Assembly (NCBI GenBank): GCA_948474755.1 | Contig: CAOLHI010000644.1 | Location: 496,001-560,000 of the forward strand | DNA: 64,000 bases | Reading direction: 5' to 3' | DNA from: Ctenosaura bakeri | Lineage: Eukaryota; Chordata; Lepidosauria; Squamata; Iguanidae | Shown here: positions 24,300 to 34,112 of the stretch, piece by piece | How positions within the stretch are numbered: position 1 is the first letter of the stretch | How the letters are laid out: every line of letters starts with the position of its first letter | Position numbers and translations under genes: made by a program | Notes under the pieces: model-generated | Databases searched by the model: none | Told to the model about the DNA's origin: nothing | Seen by the model: only the letters and a program-made list of their open reading frames with translations

Positions 24300-25570
24300 A
24301 ACTAAGAGATCATTTTAAGCTGCTAGCTTCAGTTCTGACCAGCTACATACACTCCAGTCAGAACAGCAAAAAGATCTTAATATAAATGAATTTTTTGATT
24401 TCTTGCACATTACCCCAATACATGATTCACACAAAAACATCTTCATTAACCCCATAACAGTTCATGAAATTGTAATATCACAATTAAATATGTGAAGACA
24501 CACAAATCAATAGTAATCAACGAGCTCCCCGGAGAATATTGGAACCAGCCTTAATTTCTAGATTTAATAAATTGTTTAATGATATGTTTTAATTATTTTA
24601 CTTAATTTTATATGAATTGAGTTTATCTGTGTGTGTAATTTCTGTATTTGTATCTTTGTATTATGTACTATGTATTTTATTGTTGATATGGTCAGTTGAC
24701 TAATCAATAAACGTTGATGATGATGAAATTGTTTAATGGCATCTTAAAAAGAGACAGAATACCAGATAATTGGTGAGAGGGCAGAATTGTGGCCATCCCT
24801 AAATCCAGTGGTGATCCATCTTCAGAGGCCACTTTTAGACCGATAACATTGCTTAACAATAACTTAAAGCTTTTTGTGGCTATATTTGCAAACTATATTC
24901 ATTCATTCGCAACTATATTTGCATGGACCAAATAGGATTCATGCCTAATAGATATCTTCCTGATTCAGTCTGTATTGTCTTTAATATAATATCACTGCAA
25001 TAAAACTGGTAAAGCAGCTACTATTCTTTCACCTAAAGCCTTAAAGACATTCAACTGGGTAGAATTGTCCCATTTATTTATTTATTTTATTTATTAGAGA
25101 GAGTGTGTGTTCAACTTGCCTGTTGACTTAGGTGAGCTCAAATCAATCTTGGAATATTTTTCTCTGGCTACAGAGTTTAAACTATGTCAAATCCCATGTT
25201 ATAGGTATTAATACTCACATCCATACATTGCTCTCCAACAATTTTTTGTTCATGCACAGCTCTTCAATGATCCTCGCATATGAGGATATCACACTCAGGA
25301 TTTCTGTATTTAGGGGTTCAGATCACTAAAACTCAAGAACAACTGCTATATAGAAATTTACACCCAGCTTTAACATGGATTAAGAGAAAGTTGAAAGAAC
25401 GGCCAATCTTAACCTGCCATATTGCATTAATAAAGGCTTATATTTTGTTCATACTGTTATTCTTTTTTTCAAATTACCTATATCAATCCATTGCTTGACC
25501 AACTTACTAAATGGCAGAAACTAGTTTAAAATCTTTGTATCACAAGAAGACAAAAATCAGATTTCCATGT
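24300..25570 (+). mobile_element. L1 ORF2 fragment, RT domain (L1 'D')
   Basis: Plus-strand pieces in order are NINEFFDFLHITPIH (near 24380), RFNKLFNGILKRDRIPDNW (split by an insertion), GRIVAIPKSSGDP, FRPITLLNNNLKLF and a degraded LSPKALKTFNWVELSHL. These match L1 reverse transcriptase blocks up to the DAxKAFDxVEW motif. Later, ITKTQEQLLYRNLHPAL and WIKRKLKERPIL (25330-25420) fit the post-RT region. The intervening palm is missing or decayed. A 144-bp retroposed insert sits at 24582-24725. Confidence 0.65.
24582..24725 (+). mobile_element. Short retroposed insertion with 13-bp target duplication
   Basis: The 13 bases AAATTGTTTAATG occur at 24569-24581 and again at 24726-24738. The L1 reading frame is continuous if the segment between is removed. 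The insert ends 'aataaacgttgatgatgatg', so it has a GAT-repeat tail rather than poly(A). It is probably a 5'-truncated non-LTR element of a lineage with simple-repeat tails. I cannot name the family. Confidence 0.7.
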
Positions 25571-25942
25571 AATATGAAATATACTCCTAGGTGTAGGGGT
25601 ATATAGGTGATATAGTGGTCCAAAAAACATGCTTTTCAGCATGCCAATTGAAGCAAGCTTTGCAGCTCATCAGAAATGATGGCTGACTATCTTGGACTGC
25701 ACTAGAAAATGATTTACAATATCATACTCACTTGTTGATGTTAAGTGAGGATATTTCCCTAAAAAAATACAAAAGAGTAGATTTAGATATGAAACAACTG
25801 TATGTTGGAGAAAATGAGCCAAACAATTCACACCGATGCCATCATCTATAAACCCTGTTATACAACAACTGAATTTTAGCCCATAAATGCTCTCCACCGT
25901 GGTAGAGGACCAACAACCCTACAAATCCATTAGAACAGAGAC

Positions 25943-26397
25943 TGTCCTATGCCAGCAGCCATCCAAGGTTTACAGTTCTCCAATTAGAGTCTTTATTAGC
26001 AGCCATGAACAACATTTACAACAGTTTGTCAGCCAATTACCATTAGTTGTTTCAGCTATCTGACTCAGTAATAAATTCAAAGTGATAGTCTAAAGGAGGA
26101 TCTAGTAGCAAAGTCAGCACACAAGGTGGGGGTCATGGTTTCCAGGAACACAAGTCAGAGATCCAAATGTGGTTCCACTAACAATACCAGTTATCTGCAA
26201 CAGATTTCTCCCTGTCCTTCCCTTGTATTTGTGGCCTGAGCCTCTCCCAGCTGTTTGCCTAATTAATATAATTTTTATATAAATACTCTCCCTTTTTCAT
26301 CTGCAGTAAGTATTGCCCTGTTTGTGTCTCTGTGTTGTAACTGTCGGAGAGGGTCCTTTTTTGTGTTTGCGCTGAGTCTTGGGACTGGGGCATGACA
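25943..26397 (-). mobile_element. Probable solo LTR, minus strand
   Basis: On the minus strand it begins TGTCATGCCCCAG and ends GGCATAGGACA. It contains TTTATATAAA near 26279 as a TATA candidate and AATAAAGACTC near 25990 as a polyadenylation signal, in proper order. A related copy is at 1428-1690 on the plus strand. No convincing target duplication was found. Confidence 0.5.
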
Positions 26398-27078
26398 GAC
26401 CTATTTAATGGAATAGATGTCAAAACAAGAAACCAAATAAAAAGAATGACAGAACTTACCAACATCTGTTGGGCAGAATATAGTAGAACTATTGGTTCCC
26501 TCAACTCTATACTTCTATTAATGCAAGTTAAAATAACCTTCTTTGCTGCATAGAATTATGATTCTATGATTTTTGGGAGCTGTTCTGGAAAGTTTTGAGA
26601 CTAGGACACCAACTGATTCACAAAGTGCACCTACTTGCTGAATTGTTGAAGCAGTAACCAGTTTGTCTCTGTTGGGAATAAAAACCCGGTTGATATCAAT
26701 AGCCTGCTCTTCATATGGCTTCTATCTCTGATTGAAAAGATTTTCTTATTTGGAGTGCATCTGGTGCTGTCTCCTGAAACGCTACAATTTGTTCCCCTTT
26801 AAGTAGAATGGGTTATGGTGAATTAAAGAATTGGATGAATTGGATGTTTTGAGTAATGGGAGAATTTCCTTAAAACATCATTAGCATGGTCTTTAATCAG
26901 TTCAGGTCCAAGGAGCAGTCCCTAATACCCTAATAATAATCAAGGAATCTGTTATATATTTGTATTCTTCAATGGATTCTAGGATTCCATGAAGGGAGGC
27001 ATTAGCCCTGGTGCTTTTGTGCTCAAAATATTCCAGTTTTTCTTGCCATGTAGTAAATTGAAGATGTTTGTTTCCTTC

Positions 27079-27210
27079 ATAGAATCATAGAAATCTAGAG
27101 TTGGAAGAGACCACACAGGCCATCCGGTCCACCCCCTGCCATGCAGGAACACCCTCAAAGCACTCCCAACAATGGCCATCAAGCCTCTGCTTAAAAACCT
27201 CCAAGGAAGG
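27079..27210 (-). mobile_element. CR1 LINE, 3' end (part 1 of a split copy)
   Basis: The reversed CR1 3' end ('atagaatcatagaaatctag', 'ttggaagagaccacacagg') begins here. It continues through 'cttaaaaacctccaaggaagg', where the Gypsy element is inserted. The rest of the same CR1 resumes at 32437. The uninterrupted copy at 54419-54885 confirms that the two parts belong together. Confidence 0.9.
27206..27210. repeat. Target-site duplication GAAGG, left
   Basis: GAAGG is repeated at 32437-32441. The pair flanks the Gypsy LTR element exactly at TGTCAGG and CCGACA. Confidence 0.9.
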
Positions 27211-27511
27211 TGTCAGGAACAGATTCACTCTTACACGGATCAACAAACTTAATAGAAGATTTATTGTAACATAGTAAGGGATGCTGTCTTCAGACGTTAA
27301 AGCTCGAGAATGGACGTTTTCCCCCCACCTTACACTTTAACAGACAGTTTCTCCTAAGATAGTTGTAAAGAACGAACGTCATCATGCCAAACGGTTCCTT
27401 TGAAATTCCAGCCAGAAGGAATGGTTGGCGCCTGGGAATAGCTAACAGCCTACTATCACTATTTCCTCAGTCTACTGCTATCCTAAAACAATAAAACATG
27501 GAGGACTCCCA
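27211..27511 (-). repeat. 3' LTR of the Gypsy element
   Basis: Almost identical to 32131-32436. The inner end reads 'actcccaatcc' where the 5' LTR has 'actcccgaca', so the first U3 bases have diverged or were lost. It is preceded on the sense strand by AAAAAAGTGGGGCAGGA (about 27513-27531), a polypurine-tract candidate. Confidence 0.9.
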
Positions 27512-27699
27512 ATCCTGCCCCACTTTTTTAAAAAAATATATACATAAAGATACACAAAATATAGAAAATATCACGGAACAGTAGAAAGACAAGAAAACTA
27601 AATAGTAATATGAATGCAGTAGCAAGTCAGTCGGGGCGTTGAGGAACATCAGCCGGCGAAGAAGTCAGCGAAGGTGCCCTCTTCAGCAAACTGGAATGA

Positions 27700-30630
27700 A
27701 AACAGGATGAATAGCCTTGAGGGAAGAAGGGAGATCTAGTTCAAAAGAGACATCATTAATAGCCCTTTTCACAGGAAAAGGTCCGAGAAAACGAGGGGAA
27801 AGTTTTTTAGACGGAGAAGGAGAGGAATGTTCTTAGAAGAAAGGAAAACCAAATCCCCGGGCTGGAAAGGGGATTAGGCTGCCGTTTACGGTCAGCGAAA
27901 CGTTTGTGGAAGCTTTAGCGGATGCTATAGCATCTGAGACGGATTGCCAAATGCCAGAAAATTTAGAGACCCAAGCAGAAACAGAAGGAGGAGCGGAGGA
28001 AGAGAGGGAGAGGGGGGAAAGGAGAAGGAAGGAAGCCGTAAACTATTTCAAAGGGGGGTTTCCCAGTAGAGGTATGAACCGCAGAATTGATGGCAAACTC
28101 AGCGAACGGAAGGAGCGGAGCCCAATCATTCTGGTTCTCAGAAACAAAACACCTAAGAAATTGTTCAAGAGATTTGTTAACACGCTCAGATTGGCCATCT
28201 GTTTGAGGGTGATAAGCACTGCTGAGTTTCTGAGTGACTCCCAGGGTTTTCAGTAGACAAGTCCAAAACTTGGAAGTGAAAATTGGATCCCTGTCCGAAA
28301 TGATCACCGAAGGTAGTCCGTGAAGTTTCCATACATGATTAACGAACAGGTCAGCCAGCTGGTCAGCACGGGGTAGTTTCTTTAGAGGCACAAAATGACA
28401 TTGCTTGGAAAAGTGATCAGTAACAACCCAAATAACATGAAAGCCGTGTGAAGAGGGAAGAGACACGAGAAAATCCCATGCGATGACCGACCAGGGGCTA
28501 GCAGGCGCAGGCAGAGGTTGCAGGAGCCCTTGAGGTTTAGATGTGGGCGACTTAGAAACGTTGCAAGTGGCACCCCGGCTTAATTAAGTTTGCACGGGGG
28601 GGTTTAATCCAGGCCACCAAAAAAGGCGGCGAATCGCATGCAATGTCTTCAAAAACCCAAAATGTCCAGCGGGTTTGGAATCATGAAACCCATGAAGTAC
28701 CTGCTCGCGGGCAGCAGGGGGGGCGTAGACCTTGGTGCCATAAAAAGGGGGGATTGTCAACCCATTCTATTTTATCCTTGTTTGCCGGGGAAAAGGAGTC
28801 TGCATGCGCTGCATGAATGATAGCATCGCGGAGAGCGGAGTCACAAAGAGAGGAGGCAGAAAGCCTTGTCTTTGCTAATGCACGAGTAGTCACTTGAGAA
28901 GCCAGAGAGGAGGCAGGAAACAAGGTATTGGAGTGGGAGGACGTAGCAGGGGATTCCGCAAAACAGGGAAGTCGAGAGAGGGGTCCGCCAGTTGGTTAGT
29001 TCGGCCAGGTTTGAAAACAATTTTAAATCGGAATCTCTTGGAAAAATTCAGCCCACTGCCTGCTTGGGGGGAGAGTTTCTTAGCAGACTGTAAGGCTTGA
29101 AAATTCCCTATGATCAGTCCAAACTTCAAAGGGGAGTCGAGCCCCTTCAAGCAAATGACGCCAAGAGGACAGCGCAAAATGGATAGCCTTGGCTTCTTTC
29201 TCCCAAATAGGCCAATTAGCTTGTTGAGGGGAAAATTTTTTTTGAAATGAAAGCACAAGGCCTGAGTGCTCCTGTGGTGTCATGTTGTAAAAGAACGGCT
29301 GCCATGGCAAAGTCCGAAGCACCCGGGTTTCACAATGAATTGCTTCGTACTGTGGGGAAAAAGGAGTAAGGGCTAAAGAGTAAATTTAGATTTCAAATGG
29401 TAAAACCCCGTTTACACTCAGGCCCCAAAAAAACTAGGGCCCCTTGCCCGCAGTGGATCCTTTAGGTTTCCGTAGAAGGTTGGTGAGTGGAAGCGTTATG
29501 GCAGCAAAATCCTCAAAAAAGTTCCGGTAGAAGTTCGCAAAACCAAGAAATTGCTGCAGTTGCTTCACAGTTTTGGGGGAGGGGCCGCAAAATGGAGTTA
29601 ATCTTCGAAGGGTCCATTTTAAGTGAACAATCTTGAATCCTATATCCCAAGTAATCAAAAGTTTGGGTGTCAAATTGGCATTTAAAGATTAACCACGAGG
29701 TTGTTATCTATAAGCCTTCGTAACACTTCACGAACCAATCACACATGAGATTCCATGGAACCCTGCGTAAATTAAAATGTCATCCAGATAAATCAGAACC
29801 CCCTGATACAACAAGTCATGGAAAATGGTGTTCAAAAACTTTTGGGAAAACACAGATGGCCCCGATTGTAAGCCAAAAGGGGAAAAACCGTCCATTTAAA
29901 GTTACCTAGAGGAGTTGCAAAGGTGGTGAGCCACTCAGAGTCCGGGGGGATTTAATCCTATGAAAAGCCTCTTTAAGATCAAGTTTGGTGAAATATTTTC
30001 CTTGAACAAGATGGTCCAAAACAGTCCGTATCAGAGGTATGGGATAACAATTGGAGGAAATAACCTGGTTAATAGCAGAGTAGTTAACTATCAGTCTCGG
30101 ATCCGCGCTGGGATCTTTTCTCTTTCGGGAAAAAGACAGGACTCGCCGTGGGGGCTGTAGGGGCTTATAAAGCCGCGAGCCAAGTTTTTATTTAGGAACT
30201 TCTTGAGAGCAAGGAGTTCTTTTTGGCTCATGGGATAAATTTTCGGTTTAGGCAGGGTGGCCCCGTCAACTAATTCCAGTTTACAGTCAAAGTCCGTGTG
30301 GGGAGGCAATTTGTCAGCCTCCCTTTCGTGGAAAGCCTTTTGGAAATCTCCTTTGTGTGAAGGGGTTTGTTTAAAATTTTTCATGGGGAATAGAAAAGTT
30401 TTATTTGAAGAGGACATAGTGCCAGCAGTCCAGTTTATCTGGGGGTTATATTCACGAAGCCAAAAACCAAATTTCCCCAAAACCAATTTGAACTGCATCG
30501 CCTTGGGAACTAGAAATCGCATGCTGTAATTGTTTTTGTCCATTTGAAATGAGATGGGCTTAGTGATTTTACTAATTACTCCCCCAGTCATTGAGGGGGC
30601 CCCTCCATTTGCGTTAATTTGATGGGGCAT
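27700..30630 (-). pseudogene. pol: Gypsy pol (protease remnant, RT, RNase H, integrase), frameshifted
   Basis: From high to low coordinates. The end of the protease merges into RT with LARGFISPYSPHGE (about 30150). TKLDLKEAFHRI (about 29985) and YLDDILIY (about 29795-29770) are the RT A and C motifs, so the catalytic aspartates survive. The thumb segment [14 protein letters not shown] is near 29540. RNase H shows EKEAKAIHFALSSWRHLLEG and WTDHRE (about 29220-29110). The integrase core 28466-27963 keeps VVTDHFSK, ISDRDPIF and TDGQSERVNK, a D-D-35-E triad at residues 17, 58 and 94 of that frame. At least five frame changes separate these blocks. After the integrase C-terminal PFPVKRAINDVSFELDLP region (about 27760) I find no chromodomain before the LTR. 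Confidence 0.85.
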
Positions 30631-30639
30631 TCCAAGGGC

Positions 30640-32105
30640 TCATAAAGAGTTTTCAATTGTTTGGCCAATTTGGGGTGTAACAAACTTCTGGAGCAGCCAA
30701 TTAATTAATGCCCTATGTACATGCAAAGTCCCATCGCTACCACTAATCGCAACCGTGGCGTAGAAATGGGGAATTTTAGGAGTACTTACAGATGTTCCCG
30801 CCGCTTGCCAGTCATCGCAGTCAGGTTTAGAATCTCCATCTATGTCAGATGAGGACGAAGAGGTGGTTTCATCATCGGGATCGGAGTCTCCTGTCGCCGC
30901 TGCAGGGTCCTTAGAAGTGCGTCTAAGTGGTTGTTTGGCGGCCGCTGTCTGATGTGTGAATTCTATATCCTTTGGGTCTGCTCGTGCTCCCTTAGTCCCA
31001 GTCGGAGCTTGGTTTCCGCGGCAGGTGTTGGCGAGGTGGCCCAGTTTTCCACAGTTAAAGCACATGCCCAAACGGAGACGTTTGTTCCGTTCCTCAGCAT
31101 TGAGGACGGTGGGACCGCGAGGTTGTCGTTTTGGCACGTCTTGTCTTTGTCGGTTCAGCTGAACAGTCTGGGTTATGCCTTCCATTTCAGTAGCTAGTCT
31201 GACCCAACCTAGCAGGGTCTGTGGATTGGCCTGCATTAAGCACCCGTGTAGAATATCAGGATTTAGTCCATCTTTGTATAACTCAATTAGAATTTCATCA
31301 CTCCACGGGACTTTGGTGGCCAGGTTTCTAAATTCACGGGAATACGTCCCCACATCGTTCCTGCCTTGTTTCATTCGTTTCAGTTGATATTTGGTGTTTT
31401 CCAATAAATGGGGGTCTTCAAGCGTTCCCGCAGATGGTTCATGAAGAGCTGCAGATTTTCAGTTTCGGGGGCGCGGGAGTCATATAGGTTCGCTACCCAG
31501 TCTGCTGCCAGTCCTTTCATCCTCTGGCTTAGGTATCGAATTCGGGCCGCATCATCCCGAAATAGATGGCCGTGATCAATCATGAAATTGTTTGCCATAG
31601 TCAAAAAAAAGGAGAGTTTCTCCCCCTTCCCGTTGAAGGTCGCTTTCAGGTCTCCCACATTTCTGAGTAACAGTGGCGCTGGCGTGTGCCCTGTTGGTTG
31701 CTGGGGCGGACCAGGGGTGCCTGCCGCCGAGACAGCCGCTCGTGGTTCTCCTCCTGGTGATCTCCCTGTCTGCGAGGGACGGATGCGCATCTCGCGTAGC
31801 ATGGTCTTGAGTTCGAGTATCTCCTCATCTTTTCTTTCCAGTTCGGTTTCCATTTGCTTTATCTCCTCCAAAAGGGATAGGTCTTTTGCTGATGTATCCC
31901 ATCTAGCAGCCCTTCTGCGTTGTCTCAACGACGTATGTGGCTTTTCTCCCCAGACCCAGGTTTGGCCGCTTGTGGGGGTTTCCATAGCCTCGGTCAGGCG
32001 CAATTTTGTCTTGGTATCCAGGGGCACTTCAGTTTCTGTAGCTCCATCAGATTCTGCAGATCCTTGCTCTTCTTCAGTAATCGACTGGTCCATCAATTGG
32101 TGCAT
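30640..32105 (-). pseudogene. gag: Gypsy gag with zinc knuckle, one frameshift
   Basis: The first frame (32105-31380) starts with an acidic N-terminus, has a coiled coil around residues 78-106 (LLEEIKQMETELERKDEEIL) and the capsid-like segment GLAADWVANLYD. The second frame (31404-30640) continues the capsid (YSREFRNLATKV, ELYKDGLNPDIL) and has the CCHC knuckle CFNCGKLGHLANTC at residues 115-128 (about 31062-31021). It then runs toward the protease. The frame changes near 31390. A further break falls at the protease active site near 30700, so no intact DSG-type motif can be read. Gag and pol may have shared one frame, as in sushi elements, but damage prevents a decision. Confidence 0.85.
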
Positions 32106-32116
32106 TTTTTGAAAGG

Positions 32117-32130
32117 ATTCTCGAGCTTTC
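32117..32130 (-). promoter_or_regulatory. Candidate self-priming primer-binding site
   Basis: On the element's sense strand the bases just inside the 5' LTR are G then AAAGCTCGAGAAT. There is no TGG start as in tRNA-primed elements. The same 13 bases in antisense occur inside the LTR at 32219-32231 (and 27299-27311), at the predicted start of R. The transcript's 5' end could therefore pair with this site, as known for Tf1. Confidence 0.7.
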
Positions 32131-32436
32131 TGTCAGGAACAGATTCACTCTTACACGGATCAACAAACTTAATAGAAGATTTATTGTAACATAGTAAGGG
32201 ATGCTGTCTTCAGACGTTAAAGCTCGAGAATGGAACGTTTTCCCCCCACCTTACACTTTAACAGACAGTTTCTCCTAAGATAGTTGTAAAAGAACGAACG
32301 TCATCATGCCAAATGGTTCCTTTGAAATTCCAGCCAGAAGGAATGGTTGGCGCCTGGGAATAGCTAACAGCCTACTATCACTATTTCCTCAGTCTACTGC
32401 TATCCTAAAACAATAAAACATGGAGGACTCCCGACA
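32131..32436 (-). repeat. 5' LTR of the Gypsy element
   Basis: It spans TGTCAGG to CCGACA, with imperfect inverted ends TGTCGGG and TGTCAGG on the sense strand. Sense-strand signals in order are a TATA-like TTAAAGTG (near 32259), the predicted transcription start at ATTCTCGAG (32231) about 28 bases later, and AATAAA (near 32183). Confidence 0.9.
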
Positions 32437-33015
32437 GAAGGAGACTCCACTACACTCCGAGCCAGCAGATTCCACTGCCGGAGAGCCCTGACTGTCAGGA
32501 AGTTCTTCCTGAGGTTCAGGTGGAATCTCCTTTCCTGTAGCTTGAATCCATTGCTCCTTGTCCTGGTCTCTGGAGCAGCAGAAAACAAGCCCTCTCCTTC
32601 CTCTACATGGCATCCCTTCAAATATTTAAACATGGCTATCATGTCCCCTCTTAACCTTCTCTTCTGCAGACTAAACATACCCAGCTCTCTAAGTCTATCC
32701 TCATAGGGCATGGCTTCCAGGTCTCTCACCATTTTGGTCGCCCTCCTCTGGACTTGCTCCAGCTTGTCAATATCTTTCTTGAATTGGGGTGCCCAGAACC
32801 GGACACAGTATTCAAGATGGGGTCTAACCAAAGCAGAGTAGAGTGGTACCAGTACCTCCCTTGATCTAGACACCATACTCCTATTGATGCAGCCGAGAAT
32901 TGCATTGGCTTTCTTGGCTGTCGCATCACACTGCTGACTCATGTTCAGCTTGTGGTCTATGAAGACTCCTAGATCCCTTTCACACGTACTGCTATCCAGC
33001 CATGTGTCCTCCATC
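32437..33015 (-). mobile_element. CR1 LINE ORF2 C-terminal part (part 2 of a split copy)
   Basis: A single 204-residue minus-strand frame (33014-32400, the last residues reading into the LTR) carries [53 protein letters not shown] and [11 protein letters not shown]. This is the RT-distal C-terminus of CR1 ORF2. The frame is open up to the Gypsy insertion, so this CR1 was young when the Gypsy element landed. The 5' end is truncated at about 33015, as usual for CR1. Confidence 0.92.
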
Positions 33016-33039
33016 CTATATTTCTGTATTCATGTGTAA

Positions 33040-33400
33040 GACTTACATGCACAGTTTAATTTGCTACAGTTCCCAGACTGGATATTTGGACAGAGATATG
33101 AGTAAGAGTTGTATTTATTGAAGCCATCACTTTCATTAAGCCCAGCCTGAAATTAGCTCTCATTTCCATTACCATTAGAAGGCTTTTGGTGGAAATTTCT
33201 GAGGATTCAGTCAGCTTAGACCCTCCATTGTTAGTTCTCCCTTTTTTGTTCTTACTGGTGGTGTTCACCAGGTTTTCTTCTCCTGAGTCCTCTTCAGTAG
33301 CAGCAATTCATTGTTCTTTTGAGTGGAAATATGTTGTTAGATCACTTTCTATAGGTATGTTGAACGTCATTTTCTTTCCTTGTTTGAGTAATGTTTGAGG
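33040..33400 (-). other. Possible L1 ORF1 N-terminus fragment
   Basis: A 70-residue minus-strand frame (33268-33056) is Ser/Thr/Lys-rich with a helical tail. It resembles L1 ORF1 N-termini by composition only. Confidence 0.25.
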
Positions 33401-33910
33401 AGTTGATTGAATTTAGGTTAGTATTGTAGTAATTAAGTTTGTGAGATGGGGCAGAGAAAGCAGTTTATACATCGATCTCAGATTGCTGCAGGGCACACGA
33501 CCCATCTTGAAGGCAATTTACAACAAACCTCATGAAAAAAGAGTAAATGAAGCAGTTAGGAAGACTGGGCTAGAATGGATAAATAGGCAGTACAGCAAGA
33601 CACGGCAGCTCTAGGGCTGGATGAACTGACCTAAGTGCAAGTCAGCTGTGATACCAGAGACTCACTTGATAATCTTTTAGAATTTCTGAAGAAGAAGGAA
33701 TGACCCTGCAGACCAGAGGTAAGCAAATGTTTTCTTCATCTTCAAAATGGAAGAGAAAAGAGGACCCTATCAATTAACCCGTTTGATGTTAATACTAGGA
33801 AAGGTTCTAGAACAAATAAATACACAGCCAATCTTTGAACATTTAGAAAGGAATGTTGTGATAAATAAGAGCCTACATGAGCTTATAAAAAACAGGCCAT
33901 GCCAAACTAG

Positions 33911-33957
33911 TCTGTCTGTCTGTCTGTCTGTCTCTTTCTCTCTCTCTCTCTTTCTCT
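33911..33957. repeat. (TGTC)n/(TC)n microsatellite
   Basis: TCTG repeats pass into TC repeats inside the CR1 fragment. Confidence 0.9.
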
Positions 33958-33974
33958 GATTGATATATATATGG

Positions 33975-34112
33975 GGGGGGGCATTTCTGCACTTGATTGT
34001 TATAGTGCTATTATTCCACTTTCAACATCCTATGGAATCCTGGGGTTTGCAGTTTAGGGAAGGGTCAGCCGGCCCTATAACAGCGCTACAACAGTCTAGC
34101 GTGGAAATGCCC
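33975..34112. mobile_element. Hairpin MITE, Harbinger type, internally deleted
   Basis: The left arm runs from 'gggcatttctgcactt' to 'gtttagggaagggtc'. The right arm is reduced to 'ataacagcgctacaacag' and 'tctagcgtggaaatgccc'. The loss of most of the second arm removes the hairpin. Confidence 0.7.

Larger units (their letters stand above)
27211..32436 (-). mobile_element. Tf1/sushi-type Gypsy LTR retrotransposon, nearly complete
   Basis: The minus-strand element has two LTRs of about 300 bp (27211-27511 and 32131-32436), a gag with zinc knuckle, protease remnant, reverse transcriptase, RNase H and integrase in order. No envelope-like frame is present. The 5-bp duplication GAAGG flanks it. 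A 13-base stretch next to the 5' LTR is complementary to the start of R, suggesting self-priming. The LTRs differ by about one substitution, two single-base indels and a few bases at the inner end. In contrast gag and pol carry many frameshifts, so it is not functional as assembled. It is nested within a CR1. Confidence 0.92.

Noticed and set aside
33040..33400. Small secreted or nuclear protein on the minus strand
   Set aside because: Composition and context between CR1 copies suit an old LINE ORF1 fragment better, though evidence is weak.
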